DNA from: an uncultured Synergistales bacterium
GTDB taxonomy: Bacteria; Synergistota; Synergistia; Synergistales; Aminobacteriaceae
Assembly: GCA_905233295.1 (NCBI GenBank)
Contig: CAJODX010000062.1
Location: 1-6,407, forward strand
Reading direction: 5' to 3'
DNA: 6,407 nucleotides
Notes under the pieces: generated by a model
What the model was told of the DNA's origin: nothing
The model's database searches: none
Seen by the model: only the letters and a program-made list of their open reading frames with translations
Shown here: positions 5,381 through 6,407 of the stretch, one piece after another
Numbering within the stretch: position 1 is the first letter of the stretch
Layout: each line of letters starts with the position of its first letter
Translations under genes and position numbers: made by a program

Positions 5381-6407
5381 ATGCGGGTAACTAATCAGAT
5401 AACTTTTACTGCAAAAGACGAAGCCGAAGCATTCAGACTTGCCTCTGAGAGACTTGGTCGCGATGCTACCGTGCTTTCAATGAATATAATAAAAGAAGGA
5501 GGAGTTCTCGGACTGTTCCAGCATTCCGTGTTGCGCGTTACAGCCGGTATTCTCGAAGATGACACGCCGAAACCCCAGCCTTCAAAACGCCAAAATAATT
5601 TTGCGTCAGCTTCATCGGCTATTTCAACAATGGACGATGATACACGGCGCGAAAATTTAATAGCTTTCCAGAAACTTCTCGAAATCAAAGAACGCGGAAG
5701 TCTTGCTCCAGCACCTGCTCAATCTCCTTTACCGCCTTCAACGGAACTCGGCAGTGAAGGTTATTTAACGGAAAATGTGAAAATTTCTCCTGAAGGTCTC
5801 CGCAACGCCTACGGACTTACTACAAAACCTGCACCCTTAATATCTCAATCTCAATCTCAGTCTCAGGAGTCTGATGCTCAGATTCCGGCACAGAATATTC
5901 AGGTTCAAAATGAAAATTCCCAGCCTGCCGGCAATAATGACACAAAAATTTTGCAGGAGCAGGTCGGCGCACTCGCGGACAGAATAGATTTTCTCTTACA
6001 GCGTCTGACAGCCGTTGAAAATATGAATGTCAGCAATAATATGAACATGTCTTCGCCTGTCAGAAATATAAATCAGGGTTTTCAAGCCGGAATGCCTACA
6101 TCAGAAAATGCCGAAATCGAAGAAAAACTCCGTGCCTCTGAAGTCGATGAAAAATATATCCGGAAACTTCTCGCGGATTTTTCAATTATGAAATCGAAAG
6201 ACAAAACGAAAAAATTTTCTTTCACAAAATGGCTTGCTTCTCGAATTGAATGTGCCGGCGATAACGGTGGAGATGCTTTCGGCGGCAGAAAAGTCATGTT
6301 AATCGGACCGACAGGTGTCGGAAAGACTACAACGATAGCAAAACTTGCGGCGATAAAAAAACTCTGGTATGTTGAGAATATCTTGCTGATGACCTGCGAC
6401 AATTTCA
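5381..6407 (+). CDS. flhF: Flagellar SRP-type GTPase FlhF (3' truncated by window edge)
   Basis: FlhF is a membrane-associated GTPase of the SRP family (with Ffh and FtsY) that sets where and how many flagella are built. The frame is open from the ATG at 5381 to the last base (342 codons). Residues 1-60 match the FlhF N-terminus: basic and aromatic start, ERLGRDATVLSMN (23-35), then GGVLGLF. A long low-complexity linker follows (about 63-235), with a Ser-Gln repeat (155-162) and a likely coiled coil (about 187-214). A helical region comes next, then the G1 P-loop GPTGVGKTTTIAKLAA (309-324; K315 binds phosphate). The window ends at CDNF (339-342), the start of the next GTPase motif (DTYRIGA or DNYRI in relatives). 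It starts 4 bases after flhA. GGTGGA at 5367-5372 inside flhA is only a weak Shine-Dalgarno, so translational coupling is likely. FtsY and Ffh are excluded by the N-terminus and context. Confidence 0.95.
   Translation, partial: MRVTNQITFTAKDEAEAFRLASERLGRDATVLSMNIIKEGGVLGLFQHSVLRVTAGILEDDTPKPQPSKRQNNFASASSAISTMDDDTRRENLIAFQKLLEIKERGSLAPAPAQSPLPPSTELGSEGYLTENVKISPEGLRNAYGLTTKPAPLISQSQSQSQESDAQIPAQNIQVQNENSQPAGNNDTKILQEQVGALADRIDFLLQRLTAVENMNVSNNMNMSSPVRNINQGFQAGMPTSENAEIEEKLRASEVDEKYIRKLLADFSIMKSKDKTKKFSFTKWLASRIECAGDNGGDAFGGRKVMLIGPTGVGKTTTIAKLAAIKKLWYVENILLMTCDNF
5843..5866 (+). repeat. Four-copy TCTCAR hexamer repeat in flhF
   Basis: Four tandem TCT-CAA/CAG units encode Ser-Gln four times (residues 155-162) in the disordered linker of FlhF. 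The 6-base unit keeps the frame when copy number changes, so this is a likely length-variable site. Confidence 0.85.

Noticed and set aside
5395..6402. Open frames on the minus strand opposite flhF, and similar ones opposite rsmH, ftsI and flhA
   Set aside because: Their translations show no recognisable domain and have no ribosome-binding signal that I can see, and each lies opposite a gene with clear family motifs; they are antisense shadows.

Overview
The window is a compact run of five genes, all on the + strand, with no RNA gene, mobile element or CRISPR array. The first three are division and cell-wall (dcw cluster) genes in their usual order: rsmH (5' end incomplete or with an unusual start), a small ftsL-type division protein, and the septal transpeptidase gene ftsI. 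They are followed by two flagellar genes, flhA and flhF. The last gene runs off the right edge just after its P-loop.

Layout: rsmH (about 2-928); a 90-base gap with a CRP/FNR-like palindrome and a possible extended -10; ftsL (1019-1399, GTG start); a 30-base AT-only gap with a perfect 14-base palindrome and no Shine-Dalgarno; ftsI (1430-3121); a 98-base gap with a clear GGAGG; flhA (3220-5376, TTG start); 4 bases; flhF (5381 to the end, partial). No stretch longer than 300 bases lacks a gene.

Functionally, RsmH methylates 16S rRNA and is a standard dcw member. The FtsL-like protein is a single-pass membrane protein of the division complex, and FtsI cross-links septal peptidoglycan. FlhA is the export gate of the flagellar type III secretion apparatus. 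FlhF is the SRP-type GTPase that sets flagellar position and number. The spacing is compatible with co-transcription from the division genes into the flagellar genes, but no transcript evidence is available here.

The organism is a flagellated bacterium with moderately AT-rich DNA: A/T-rich gaps, many AAAATTTT tracts, a strong GGAGG ribosome-binding signal on some genes and frequent non-ATG starts. The class B PBP lacks PASTA domains. An anaerobic lineage such as Synergistota is a guess from overall feel only; Firmicutes-like or spirochaete-like lineages are not excluded. I see no convincing undescribed system. The most interesting points are the division-flagellar junction, the palindrome before ftsL, and the missing standard start codon of rsmH.
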